Shown one piece after another: positions 44,270-55,546 of a DNA stretch of 64,000 nucleotides. Where the stretch lies: assembly GCA_943736015.1 (NCBI GenBank), contig OX031058.1, forward strand, positions 23,771,001 through 23,835,000, in the 5' to 3' direction. A model generated the notes under the pieces. That model was given only the letters and a program-made list of their open reading frames with translations. It was not told the origin of the DNA and did not search any database. The DNA comes from Tridacna crocea. Lineage: Eukaryota; Mollusca; Bivalvia; Cardiida; Cardiidae. Within the stretch, counting starts at the first letter, position 1. Every line of letters starts with the position of its first letter. The position numbers were made by a program, and so were the translations under genes.

Positions 44270-44482
44270 TTAACTCTTAGGCCTCTGAGTGTGATTCACT
44301 GACCTTTTTGCGGACAACGTAGATAAAGATCAGATTGCACAGGACGTGCTGGCTGATCTTGTATCTACACAGTCCGATAAGGAGGTATTTTCCCCAAAGC
44401 ATACCTTTGAAAAAGCATAATTTGGGTTCTCACTATCAAATTGAAAATTTGATTTTAGTTATTTAGCCGGACAAAGGTTTAG
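44270..44482 (+). mobile_element. GATCAGACTGCAC hairpin element, family E, complete
   Basis: TTAACTCTTAGGCCTCTGAG at the left and TTATTTAGCCGGACAAAGGTTTAG at the right. Stem AGATCAGATTGCAC...GCTGGCTGATCTTG at 44327-44362. Shares AATTGAAAATTTGATTTTAG with 15136-15345. Confidence 0.8.
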
Positions 44483-45582
44483 TATTCACCAGACAGGAAA
44501 GTTTGGCTGAAACCGTTTGCAGACAACTTGGCACTTGGCACTTGGCCAAATTATAGGATTTATCTGTGAAGAGGGAAAACAAACAATTTCTCCTTAACCA
44601 GCAATGTTTTCACTCGCCTTCTACCTCAGGGCCATAAAAAAAGAGGGCTAATCTGGTATTGCTTTAAGATATATCCTGGACCGTGAAACGGGGACTTTAT
44701 AGAGGGACATGGATCCAGGTCTTGGGTGTTTATTGTACACAGATATGTCGCTTGTGTCAGGGAAAATAAATTCTTTAGAAAATTCCTTGTCGTCAACCAG
44801 CTGAAGGCATGCATTCATTGCTGAATGTAGCGCTTAAAAGAGCATGCCCACCGACATTGTCCTGAAAGCATTTCAAGGACAAAATAGTGACACATTGCGA
44901 CTCAAAACATTGCGATGTTCATACACCCTTTAATCAAATGAGGCGAGGTGAACTGAGCTTTCTGTCATCCTTGTATGGCTCTTTCTACCTATTTATAGCT
45001 GTCAGTCATTTAGAAAGTAGGGCAAATTGTAAGTTAGTTATTGATCAATATATTTCATTTGTTATGAAACTAAATCGTCAGTCTGCTTCGCCTCCCTCCA
45101 ATCTAATTTCATACAATTGAAATATATGATCAATAACTTATACATACATTTGACCACAGATAAATTGTACTTAGGCAGTAAATATTTTGCTGTTTAAATT
45201 TAATGGTAACACGACAAGCTTTTTGTACAATATAGATTAGGATAGGCCTGCACATTGCTTCTTTGGCCATTGTGGTAAGTCAAGTCACAGTGACAGCTCA
45301 TTAAATTTTATTCGTATTAATGCCGAGTTTCATAATTTATCCCGGGCTTGTTTTTCAGTGCTTTACCTGATTAGACACTCCAATGGGAAGCCCATTGCCT
45401 GGAGTATGGAATGACTATTGACTGGTGTTTTTCAATTACTTTGATCACTTCACAGCAAGAGCTTACTTATTCATACATGCTATGGGTCTGAAGTGGCTTG
45501 CCAAAGAACACTCCTTCTAAAATTCTACTGCTTCCAATGAGGCTCAAACCCAAGGCCTCAAGGTTTAAAACTTATAGTTCAC

Positions 45583-45726
45583 CTAGTAACCAGCATTTTC
45601 TCCTTTTCTCACAATGTTATATATCCTTCCCAAAACAAATTTCAAATTTGAGTCATATCTTCTTTTTTGTCTGCAAATGCTTTCAATTTGGACATGTCTA
45701 AAATCTTCTCGTTTGGTAAAGAGTTA
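45583..45726 (-). mobile_element. TTAA element, half copy (reversed)
   Basis: From GTAACCAGCATTTTCTCC (the second hairpin arm) to GTTTGGTAAAGAGTTAA. The first half, including the first arm, is absent. Confidence 0.7.
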
Positions 45727-45985
45727 AATAAGTAGCATTGCCTGCTGTGAAATTTGATGTGAAACTTTAAACATGTTTGCTTAACAATTTATGACTGCAT
45801 ATTAGAGTGCTATTTAAAAGTGATTGACATTTCTGACTGACCAAGAATAAGATAGAAACTTGATATTTTGCAATATGAAACTTGTTTTTTCAGGAGCACA
45901 ATTCCAAATTTTCTGTAGCCTAGAGTAATATTTATTCATGATAGTTATCCATGGGAAACCCATTTTCTGACCCATTTATTGTCTT

Positions 45986-46214
45986 TTAACCCTTTACTCC
46001 ACAGATACTCATTTCTACGCATTGCTTGTAGAAGCCTTTGGAAAACATTGTGGCAAAAGGTGAAATTGCTGGTGACGAGCAATTTCACCTTTTGCCACAA
46101 TATTTTCTATACTATCAAAAAGTGTCAAATACTCATAAGAAATGGCTTCATCCTTGCTGTTATTTAGGGTCAATTAGAGATACCATAGAAATGCCGTATG
46201 GGGTAAAGGGTTAA
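45986..46214 (+). mobile_element. TTAA hairpin element, family C, complete
   Basis: TTAACCCTTTACTCCACAG to GTATGGGGTAAAGGGTTAA. Hairpin GGTGAAATTGCTGGTGACG against AGCAATTTCACC. Reverse of the copy at 12919-13147. Confidence 0.87.
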
Positions 46215-46425
46215 CCCATGCAGTCTCATCTTTGACATAATATACTGTCTGCTTGCTTACTCAAACCAAAAAGATAAAATATTTTTGGATACACAATTGG
46301 TTTGTCACCTGCAAATACTTTCAAAACTGGCTAAGTCTAAAATTTTGTTGTTTAGTAAAGACAAGAAAAAATACTGGTGGCCAAGCTTTTTTTTTCCAAG
46401 AGTTGTAAAAATGTGGGATTGCCTT

Positions 46426-46630
46426 GTTAACTCTTTACCGAATGACAAAATTACAGATGAGTCCAAATTAAAAGCATTTGCAGGTGTCAGAATTAGTGTA
46501 ATTGAAAGATTGAAATTTGGTTTGGGAAGGTTTAAAAAAAATGCAACTTCCTCTTTTCCAAAAATGCTTTTAAAAAACTTCTTTTTGAAGGGTTGTTTAA
46601 AGTCGAGAATGCATGATAAAGATATCAAGG
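46426..46630 (+). mobile_element. TTAA element, degenerate
   Basis: TTAACTCTTTACCGAATGAC, AAAGCATTTGCAGGTGTC and GAAAGATTGAAATTTGG. The hairpin is lost. Confidence 0.6.
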
Positions 46631-46805
46631 GATGAGCTCAGGCAGCAATCACATCTGACTTTTGCACATATTGTTATGAGCTTTAAACTGCATTTGCATT
46701 TGAATAATCTTAAGATAGATAAGATTTTACTGCACAGAACATGATTGTGCTCTAATCTTGGGCAAACTGTCAATTACTTTCTTTTATTCTTTTTCATTAT
46801 TCTGA

Positions 46806-46898
46806 TGAATACTGTTTCGGTTTCCAGGAACCAGAATTGAGAGAGTATGAGTCTCAAAAAATAATTTTTCAGTCAATGTAAAATAAATATGTTTCAGT
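46806..46898 (+). mobile_element. SINE tail fragment
   Basis: CCAGAATTGAGAGAGTATGAG then TCAATGTAAAATAAATATG matches the tail of the SINE at 14055-14280. Confidence 0.5.
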
Positions 46899-47347
46899 GA
46901 AAAAATATTCTGGCCAAAATGACGTTTTTGATAAAAAATACTTTGGTTGGTTTTCCTGATAGAAGAGGTCCCCATCATGTATTAATCACTCCATATTAGT
47001 AGGGTTAAAGCGAGAAACACAACCAAAGGGTGCTCACAGAAGAGGAAAGTGGTGTCAATGCAATATATTTCGGTATTGCCTGTGCTTTGAATGTAATATA
47101 TTTTTCAGCGTGGGCAGTGTTTACAAATGTTGTGGAGAAACTGGTATTTCCTCGTCAGATATTGATTTATTTTATATAGAGTGAATGGGAATTATCTCTG
47201 GATGTTGAACCCAGGCTGTGTGTCAGAGAGAAAGACATTATGGCTGTGGAATTTATATTTTTTCCCAAGCAAACTCAATACCATTGTATTGTTACCCATG
47301 TATTCAGTATCATACACTCTGGCATAATTGCAGTCCTCTTCAACTCG

Positions 47348-47535
47348 TTAACTATGTACCAAGCAACAAAAAAAGGGACTTGTCCAACTTGAAAGCATTT
47401 GCAGACGACAATTTTAGTGTGACTCAAATGATTCCATTTCTCTTTGAAAGGGAAGAAAACATTGTGGGAAAAATAGAAATGCTGGTTAATTAATAGGGAG
47501 TTGTTAAAATTTAGGATTGTATGAAACAAGGTTAA
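47348..47535 (+). mobile_element. TTAA element, family A, hairpin arm deleted
   Basis: TTAACTATGTACCAAGCAAC to GTATGAAACAAGGTTAA. After AAATGCTGGTTAATTAATAGG no second arm is seen. Confidence 0.7.
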
Positions 47536-47651
47536 CCCTTGAGCAACAAATAAGCTTAACAGACATTTTTATTAAAAAATCAAGATGCTCAGAGAAGTAA
47601 TGTCAAGATTACCCTCATCCATAATGTCTATGCAAAGCTGAAAATGTACAT

Positions 47652-47690
47652 CAAAGATCAGACTGCACATTTTGTGCACTTTGATCTTGA
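47652..47690. repeat. Family E hairpin core
   Basis: AAAGATCAGACTGCAC...GTGCACTTTGATCTTGAT. A weaker core is at 47814-47850 (CAAGATCAGACTACAC). Confidence 0.6.
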
Positions 47691-47894
47691 TATATACATG
47701 TAGGTTTGAATGAAATTCACCTTTTATATTGCAAGCACTCTTGGGTACATGTACATTTATTACATTGCAGGGCTCTAAACATATGTCATTGTGCAATCAT
47801 GAATTGTGTAGGTCAAGATCAGACTACACAAAATGTGCAGTATAATATTGGCTTTTACTTAGACTTTTTCCTGGAAAAAACTTTAAATCATTGA

Positions 47895-48124
47895 CCGAAA
47901 TCTTTACCAAACGACAGAATTTTAGACTGGTCCAAATTGAAAGCACTAGCAGATGACAAAATAAACATAACTCAAAAACTGAAATTTGTTACCGATGGGG
48001 TAGAAAACATTGTGGAAAAAGGAGAAAATGCTGATTAACAGCATTTTCTCCTTTTCCCACATTGTTTTCAAAAGGCTTCTACCTTAGGGTCGTAAAAACT
48101 AGGAATTGTTTGGTAAATGGTTAA
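47895..48124 (+). mobile_element. TTAA hairpin element
   Basis: ATCTTTACCAAACGACAG at the left and TGTTTGGTAAATGGTTAA at the right. Hairpin AATGCTGATTAACAGCATT. Confidence 0.8.
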
Positions 48125-48337
48125 ACTGAAAAAAAAAAAAGCTGTTCGGAAAACCTAGAATTTTTCATGAAAATCAGAAAAATAAATGGTTATAGATGAA
48201 AGAACCATTGAGATTGATTACAGCATTGCATATGGTGATGATAGATGGAATAATAGATAATAGAAAGTTGTGCTGTGTTATAATCATCCATATGAATGGC
48301 CTTGCTTCAATGGGAACATCCTGCTGTTTGCCATTTG

Positions 48338-48550
48338 TTAACCCTTAATACATCTTTCCATGACTAAAATTGCCTTTGTGGACATTGTAGATCACAGATA
48401 AGGCTGCGCAGAATGTGCAGCCTGATCTGTAATCTACACTGTCCACTTTGTTTACACACAATAGACATAAGGGACCAAAAAACTCAACAGTTATTCATGT
48501 CATATTTCTCTGACAAAAATGTCAGTTTTATTTGATGCTCTAAGAGTTTT
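48338..48550 (+). mobile_element. GATCAGACTGCAC hairpin element, family E, variant stem
   Basis: TTAACCCTTAATACATC at the left. Stem AGATAAGGCTGCGC...GTGCAGCCTGATCTG, with the G/C variant in both arms. Then AATCTACACTGTCCAC. The right end is approximate. Confidence 0.65.
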
Positions 48551-48609
48551 CTTTATGCCAGACCACAGAATTTTAGACTGGTCCATTATTGAAAGTGTTA
48601 GAGAGACAG

Positions 48610-48808
48610 ATTAACTCTTTCCAAAACAACAAAATTTTACACTGGTCCAAATTGAAAGCATTTGCAGACAGCAAAATAAAAGTGACTGATAACTAGAAAT
48701 TCATTTGGGAAGAGAAGAAAACATTGTGGGGAAAGGAGAAAATGCTGACAATGATTTTAAAGGCTTCTTTCTCAGTCTTTAAAAGTCGGGATTGAATGAT
48801 AAAGACTT
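48610..48808 (+). mobile_element. TTAA element, family A, hairpin arm deleted
   Basis: TTAACTCTTTCCAAAACAAC and AAAGCATTTGCAGACAGC. GGAGAAAATGCTGACAATG is joined to the flank TTTTAAAGGCTTC. Confidence 0.75.
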
Positions 48809-48811
48809 TGA

Positions 48812-49034
48812 TAGTCCACACAACAAAATTTTACATTTGCCCAAGGTGGAGAGCATTGCAGACAAGTTAAATGTGGCTCTTAAATGATTGGATTTGTTTC
48901 TGATTGGATAGAAAACATTGTGGGAAAAGGAGAAAGTGCTGGTTACCAGCATTTTCTCCTTTTCCCACAATATTTTCAAAAGTTAGTTTTCTAATGGTTA
49001 TTAAATTCAGGATTGTGTGGTAATGAATTGATTA
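48812..49034 (+). mobile_element. TTAA hairpin element
   Basis: GTCCACACAACAAAATTTTAC at the left; hairpin AGTGCTGGTTACCAGCATT; GTGTGGTAATGAATTGATTAA at the right. Confidence 0.75.
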
Positions 49035-49178
49035 AACGTGGTTCTAATTATGGATTTATCGCTGACATCGTAGAAAACAGAGAGGGAAATGGAAAAATCA
49101 TGCTTACACAGCATTTTCTCCCTTGTTTGCTATTGTTTTCTACTCATTCTAAGACACATCTCTGTATTTAAATCACAC

Positions 49179-49399
49179 TTAACCCTTTACTCCATAGATA
49201 CTCATTTCTACACATTGCTTGTAGGAACCTTTGGAAAACATTGTGGCAAAAGGTGAAATTGCTCGTCATGAGCAATTTCAACTTTTACCACAATGTTTTC
49301 TACACTATCAAAAGGTATCATATACACATAAGAAATCCATGTTGTTAATAAGGGCCAATTAGAGATACCATAGAAATGCCTTATGGGGTAAAGGGTTAG
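49179..49399 (+). mobile_element. TTAA hairpin element, family C
   Basis: TTAACCCTTTACTCCATAG to TTATGGGGTAAAGGGTTAG. Hairpin AATTGCTCGTCATGAGCAATT. Confidence 0.85.
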
Positions 49400-49613
49400 T
49401 TTGTTTCCTGCAAATGCTTTTAAGTTGTGCTAGTCTTAAGTTCCATCATGAATTTTGGGTAAAGGGTTCATGTACATACCAGGAAAGTTTGTACATATTT
49501 CGCCAGATCATTGATTTATTGCCCATCTGAAATCAATGTTGGTACATAATGTTTCCTTTCTGTCCCTGTGATGTGGAGAATTTCTTGATGATCTGCACTA
49601 TTCTCATGTTCAA

Positions 49614-49839
49614 TTAACCCATTACCACACAATCCCTACTTTTGACTACCCTGAGACAAACTCTGTAAAACATTGTGGAAAAAGGAGAAAATGCTGGTAC
49701 CCAGCATTTGATCCTTTTCCCGCAATGTTTTCTACCCTTCACTAAACAAATTTCAAATTTTCAGTCACTTTTATTTTGTCGTCTGTAAATGCTTTCGATT
49801 TGAACAAAACTAAAATATTGTTGTTTTGTAATGAGTTAA
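49614..49839 (-). mobile_element. TTAA hairpin element, family A, reversed
   Basis: TTAACCCATTACCACACAATC to TTGTTTTGTAATGAGTTAA. Hairpin AATGCTGGTACCCAGCATT. A decayed copy follows from the shared TTAA 49836 to about 49980. Confidence 0.85.
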
Positions 49840-50013
49840 TCCTTTACCAAACAATCTAGTTTTTAACAACCATGAGAAACAAAGCTTGCATAAACATTTT
49901 GGGAAAAGGAGGAAATAATACTCTCCAGTATTTTCTACATTTCCAACAATGTTTCTATACCCATTTAAAGACAGATCAGAATGTGTCAGGTTCTGACAGA
50001 GGTAATTCCCATC

Positions 50014-50249
50014 TTAACCCATCACCACACAATCCGGACTTCTAACAACCTTTTTAACAAGAAGAAAGTCTATAGAAAACATTGTGGGAAAAGGAGAAAA
50101 TGCTTAGTGGTACTTAGCATTCTCTCCTTTTCCCATAATGTTTTCTACCCTTCACAAAACAAATTTCACATTTTCAGTCACTTTTATCTTGTCTGCAAAT
50201 GCTTTCGATTTGGACAAACCTAAAATTTTGCTTTTTGGTAATGAGTTAA
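50014..50249 (-). mobile_element. TTAA hairpin element, family A, reversed
   Basis: TTAACCCATCACCACACAATC to TTTTTGGTAATGAGTTAA. The hairpin loop is altered (AATGCTTAGTGGTACTTAGC). Confidence 0.83.
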
Positions 50250-50343
50250 CTATTGAAGTGCTGAACATGGACTTCCTTGACTGTATTGATAGTGTGGATA
50301 GAGATTAGATAGCTAAGAATATGCAGTTTCATCTTAGATTTAA

Positions 50344-50423
50344 ACTGTCAGCTTCTTTCAGCCAGATATTCTGATAAAAGCAGCTGCTTTTATCAGAATA
50401 TCTGGCTGAAAGAAGCTGACAGT
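50344..50423. repeat. Perfect 80-bp palindrome, no spacer
   Basis: ACTGTCAGCTTCTTTC... meets its exact complement at the centre GCAGCTGC (50380-50387) and ends ...GAAAGAAGCTGACAGT. No mismatch in 40 + 40 nt. Confidence 0.95.
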
Positions 50424-50527
50424 AAAATTGTAATTACATCTTCAGTTCAGACTTGGACAACATATTTCATTTATTTAGTGCTACACAAGGTTTAATTCTC
50501 TACCTGGTTACTTAAATTCTTAAAGGT

Positions 50528-50850
50528 GGGGCCGACTGCCCCACTAGCTCAGTTGATAGTTTGCAGGACTTGAGAACACAGGGTCCAGGGTTCGATCCCT
50601 GGCTACGGCCCCTGGCTCAGCCAATTTCATTCAGAGAATTGATGGTAGTCACTGCCACAGGATTCATTCCTCTCCCACAGCCGAATATTGTTTGGATGAT
50701 GATCATATGGGAAAGCATCCAGTGGCTTGGAAAGAAAATTATGCAAAGTACTAGTAAAAGAACGCATGAATAGGTGCATTGGCTGCCGCAATATAATTGA
50801 AATAATGTTGAAAGCGGCATTAGACAATCAATCAATCAATCAATCAATCT
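50528..50850 (+). mobile_element. tRNA-derived SINE with (AATC)n tail
   Basis: A box TAGCTCAGTTGATAG and B box GGGTTCGATCCC, spaced as in a tRNA. Then a body ending GAAATAATGTTGAAAGCGGC, then ATTAGAC and (AATC)n at 50825-50850. Not a functional tRNA: the head has no matching acceptor stem. Confidence 0.8.
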
Positions 50851-51042
50851 TATAAGTGGGATTCAAAGCATCTGCAGATGACAGAGTTAATGTGTTTCAG
50901 GTGATGTTACTTATCTTCAAAATGGTGGAAAACATTGTAAGAAAAGGTGAAAGTTCTCTTCATCAGCATTTTCTCGGTTTCCCACATTGTTTTTACCTTT
51001 CTTCTTTAGGGTTGTTAAAATATACGATTACATGGTAATGAG
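50850..51042 (+). mobile_element. TTAA element, 5'-truncated next to the SINE tail
   Basis: AAAGCATCTGCAGATGAC, AAAACATTGTAAGAAAAGG and TACATGGTAATGAGG. The left end is lost where the SINE tail stands. Confidence 0.55.
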
Positions 51043-51408
51043 GAACAGTAGAAAGTTATAAAATTTGAGCATAAAGCAATTCATCGGTATCTATTTTTCA
51101 TTTTCCACCTCTTACAAAATGTGTGATGAGGTTTGATAAGAATGTTGAAATACTAGTTTGCTTAGCACCACTATAGTTGCTGTAGTGAATGCTGTGATTG
51201 AAGATAAGACTACACAGAATATTTTACATTCTTAAATTAAGCTTATCAGTGAGCAGGAAGTCCTCAAGGTTAGCTTTTGTGGTCATGTTTTGTCTGTCAT
51301 AGGATATTAAATTTTGTCCATCACAAGGTCATCAACAAATACCTTGTTGGCACTTTTGAGGCCAGATTTTCAGTCCACTACTCATGAAGCTTCCTCAGAA
51401 TGTTGGCC

Positions 51409-51637
51409 ATAACTCTTTACCAAACGACAAAACTTTAGACTGGTCCGAATTCAAAGCACTTGCAGAAGACAAAATAAATGCAAGTCAAAAACTGAAATCT
51501 GGTTTGAGCAGGGTAGAAAACATTGTGGAAAAAGGAGAAAATGCTGGTTACCAGCATTTCCTCCTTTTCCGACAATGTTTTCAAAAGGCTTCTCTCTCAG
51601 GTTCCTTAAGTGTTGGGCTTGTGTGGTATAGAGTTAA
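51409..51637 (+). mobile_element. TTAA hairpin element, family A
   Basis: ATAACTCTTTACCAAACGAC to GTGTGGTATAGAGTTAA. Hairpin AATGCTGGTTACCAGCATT. Confidence 0.85.
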
Positions 51638-51639
51638 TA

Positions 51640-53165
51640 GAATCTCAGACAAACAAAATTGGGTCACATCAATTCAAAAAGTCTGCCACTGGAGTAAATC
51701 TAAGAAAAACTTTGTGTGTGCTCAAGTGGCCTCATACTTAGTCCAATACTCATGAAATTGGGTCAGAATGTATCTTTGGATAAAACATGTAACTAGTTTT
51801 GAACTAGATCAAGTCAGGTTAAAAAGTAGGTCATTGGGAAAAGTCTTAGACAAATCTTGAGAGCCCTCTAGAAGCCACCTTCTCAGTTAAGTACTTATGA
51901 AACTTGATCAGAATGTTTGTCTTGATGATATTTTGGACTAGTTTGAAATTGGGCAGAGATCTGCCAAGTTTTTACCTTATGGGGCGGGCCAATGGCCCAT
52001 CCAAGCCCAAAAAGTGGGGCCACCTTTTTACAACATGGGGAAATGACTGAAGTTGGGACTTAAATTGAAAACAATTATAGACTAGAGACAGAATACCGAA
52101 TAAAAATCAAACATTTTTATGATAATTTAGCACCGAGTCATAAGAAAACAATGGGAAGTCCACTAGTCATCTGTAGAGCCTAGAGGGATAGGGTTAGCTG
52201 CTGGAAGTATGTCACTTCGGCATTTCGGGTTGCTCAGAGGGCTTGGGCTTGCTATTTGTCTTAGCCTATTTTGGCTTTGTTTCACCAAAACAGCTTACTT
52301 TAGAATTACAATTCTTTTCGGCCATCAGAGTTTTTATCAAGAACAGATCATTTGATGCAGAACGAAAAACGAAACCGTTATCTGTTTACTTGTGAAAACG
52401 AAACTCATTGGCTCAAAATTCTGGGAACCCAACTTTCATTAAGTAATAAGCTAATCAGAATTGCTGTTACGATCCATAAAACGACTTTGGGGAAAACACG
52501 GATGCACTCTCTTGCACTCCAGATCATTCACATTCATCTATGGTGAGAGTAAAGAACGACAACTCTGCTCGGAGATTGACACGGAAGTGAAATTGATTCA
52601 AACAAAAGAGACTTCCGGTGAATGTATCCCAAGTAATCTTCATACCTACGTTGCATAGCTCATATTTTTAATGCGCCGGGTGGCCCCAAGGACATATTTA
52701 TTTGGGGCCATCTGTAATATTTTAGTGCCAATCCCGCAATGGTGCGTCCTCGGCAGAATTCTGATTGGGTCATGTATAAACAAAAAATAAGTCACTTGTA
52801 TAAATCATAAGAGAATCATGTGCGCACTAATGGCCACATTTTCAGCTAAAAAATTATGAAACATGGTAAGAATGTTTGTCTGGCTAATCAAATATATCAG
52901 ACAAGTTTAATATTGGGTGATGTTTGGCAAAAAAGTACTTCACTGGTACAAATCTTACAAAAATAAGCTGTGCATGCTTGCCAGGCCCTTTTTTCTAGTT
53001 TCATATTTATGATACATGGTCAGAATATTTGTTTTTGGTGTTTTTTTCTGACAAGTTTAGAGGAAGATATTTTTTTGTCAGCACATGATTACCACTAGGC
53101 CCAGCTTTGTCAATCCTAGATGACTTTCCACAGGTAAACACTTTAGGGCCAATGCACCTTTTGTT
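51640..53165. mobile_element. Degenerate bivalve-type repeat, interrupted by an insertion
   Basis: CTCATGAAATTGGGTCAGAATG recurs as ATGAAACTTGATCAGAATG and ATGATACATGGTCAGAATA. The right end is TTTAGGGCCAATGCACC then TTTTG. The middle (about 52013-52690) is unrelated and begins GGGGCCACC and ends GGTGGCCCC. Confidence 0.55.
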
Positions 53166-53387
53166 GCAAGGTATAATATTAAAGGGTTAAGCTTTATTAC
53201 TATTAACATGTCATTTAACTTGAAACTATCAAAAAACCTGGAATAGAAAATAATCCTTTAGGAGTGTTTATCTTAGCCAGCACATGTTTCTATGAAGTAC
53301 CATCAAGTAGAAAGTGTTAACCGTTCTGTACTGATTGTATACATATGTGAACAGTCACCCCAAAACGGACCTTCTGGAAACTGGGAA

Positions 53388-53450
53388 AAGTGTCAAGTCT
53401 GGTCACACTGCGTGAATTGCACAGTCTGACCAGGGTTGACACTTTTTACT
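53388..53450. repeat. Hairpin, probably a family E relative
   Basis: AAAGTGTCAAGTCTGGTCAC...CAGTCTGACCAGGGTTGAC then ACTTTTT; arms of about 25 nt with bulges. Confidence 0.6.
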
Positions 53451-53827
53451 TTTATGTTATTTTGTGTATGAAAAGTGGTCATTCTGACCTGCACTATTGT
53501 TGATCTGTTTTCATCACATTGATTCATGGTATTCCCAGATGGTACCTTTTTGCATAATGGATCATATAATTCACTACCTGAGAGCTGATGATCTCTATTA
53601 GCCCAGCCTTTCTTCAGTAAAAATCACTAATTTTTTTACTCAAATCTGTCTTGTGGATGGTTATTTGATTGTTTCCATGAGATGATCGATCATATAAGTC
53701 ATCTGGTCTCAATAATGAGATGCTACAGTGATTTTTTTTTCCATATTTGAGCATTTAGTGTGCACTGTACCATCCCAAGTCATAAATTTTCTGGTAACAA
53801 AGAACTCTTATGTGGATGGCAAAGATC

Positions 53828-53967
53828 AGGTAACCAGCATTTTCGTCTTTTTCAGCTACAATTTCTAACCTTTAACAGACATATTCCGTGAAAAAAAAAA
53901 TTTTGTCATCTGCAAATGCTTTCAATTTTAAAAAGGATGAATTTTTGTCGTACAGTAAAGAGTTAAT
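53828..53967 (-). mobile_element. TTAA element, half copy (reversed)
   Basis: GGTAACCAGCATTTTCGTC to CGTACAGTAAAGAGTTAA, with GTCATCTGCAAATGC. The first arm is absent. Confidence 0.6.
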
Positions 53968-54341
53968 CATACATTTGTGTACCGTATATCGGTAGCAGAC
54001 AGGTAACACATTTTGTCATCTATCTTGTACAGCTCTTTGGAGGTATTCAGCAGGAATGATTATGCTTTCTATGCAGTTGGCAAGTTCCCCGAGACAATCC
54101 TGTTTTGACACATATTGCCCTGGCTCTTTCTTTCGTGTGAATAGGGTAAAATAACAGATGTCATCTTCGTTTTTGCCTGAAACGCTATGGAACAGGAATA
54201 CACATGTGTGTAATTAGTTGGCTGGTTGTTGGAGTTGCATCAAATCAGGCAACCATCTCCGGGACATTATTGTATAATTGATATTGTTGGTTTCAGCCTT
54301 TTGACATATGCTTGCTGATAATATAAGAAAATGTAACTCCC

Positions 54342-54577
54342 TTAACCTATACCAAACAACAAAATTTTAGGTTGGTCCAAGTCGAAAGGTTATAAGCATT
54401 TGCAGACGACAAAATTAAAGTGACTGAAAATTGGAAATTTGTTTTGTGAAGGATAGAAAACATTGTGGGAAAAGGAGAAAATGCTGGTTACCAGCATTTT
54501 CTCCTTTTCCCAAAATTTTTTCTGTAGGTTTCTTTCTCAGGGGCGTCAAAAGTAGGAACTGTGTGGTAATGGGTTAA
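54342..54577 (+). mobile_element. TTAA hairpin element, family A
   Basis: TTAACCTATACCAAACAAC to GTGTGGTAATGGGTTAA. A short duplication (GTTATAAGC) lies before ATTTGCAGACGAC. Confidence 0.87.
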
Positions 54578-54659
54578 TAATAACAAGAGATATAGCTCAA
54601 TGAAGTAATATCTTTACTATTTATTCATTGAAACAAATTCATAGCATTTAGCACCCTGG

Positions 54660-54777
54660 TTATCTGGTAAAATATGGATAGCTGGTTTACAGCATTTTCT
54701 CATCTTCCCACACTGTTTTCAAAATTGTTTCTCCTTGCAATCAATTACCACTCATGATCGTATGATAAAGGGTTAAG
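54660..54777 (+). mobile_element. TTAA element, decayed right half
   Basis: TAGCTGGTTTACAGCATTTTC, CCACACTGTTTTC and ATGATAAAGGGTTAA. Confidence 0.5.
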
Positions 54778-55312
54778 GTAAGATTTATAGATTATAACGA
54801 TACTTGTGGAAGTAGGTCTTGGTATAGAAAATTTGGCTGTTATGAGCAATTTAATCTTCTACCACTATGTTTTCTAAAGGGTAAGCTGCAAGACAAGGGT
54901 AAATATTGCCAGGAGATGATGATTTTAAAAAGAAAGGGCATTAGATACTCTGGTTGCAGGCCCGTAGGAACGGGGCTAGGGGGCTCAGCCCCCCACAATA
55001 ATTTTGAAAATCATAGTAACTAAAATATGAGTTTTTAGCGCAATGCAACAAGCACGCAAAAAATCTCAGTATTTCGAAGTTAGCCTCTCCGATCTTGAAA
55101 TGCTTCCTACGTGGCTGGGTTGGATAGAGAATCATGAGGGGAAAAAAATTATCGCCAAAATCTTGGAAGAGAATGCCACAATAAAATGTTGAGAATTGTC
55201 TCTATGATGGCTTGGGAAGAATAAATAAGCAAAGTACTCAATGCTGGAGAAATTGTAGAAAAGCATGTGTATGTGCTCTGGCTTAGCAGGCCTGATGTAA
55301 ATGTGCTATTGT

Positions 55313-55540
55313 TTAACCCATTACCACACAATCCCTACTTTTGATGCCCCTGAGAAAGAAGCCTGAAGAAAACATTGTGGGAAAAGGAGAAAATGCTGGT
55401 ACCAGCATTTTCTCCTTTTCCCGCAATGTTTTCTACCCTTCACAAAACAAATTTCAATTTTCAGTTACTTTTATTTTGTAGTCTGCAAATCCTTTCGATT
55501 TGGACAAGCCTAAAACATTGTCCGTTTGGTAATGAGTTAA
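55313..55540 (-). mobile_element. TTAA hairpin element, family A, reversed
   Basis: TTAACCCATTACCACACAATC to CGTTTGGTAATGAGTTAA. Hairpin AATGCTGGTACCAGCATT, a perfect palindrome at its centre. Confidence 0.87.
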
Positions 55541-55546
55541 AACCAT

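Noticed and set aside
46285..46635. 116-codon ORF and its antisense partner
   Set aside because: Translation of a decayed TTAA element; repeat-derived.
50531..50612. tRNA gene
   Set aside because: A and B boxes are present, but there is no acceptor-stem pairing and it is followed by a SINE body and (AATC)n tail.
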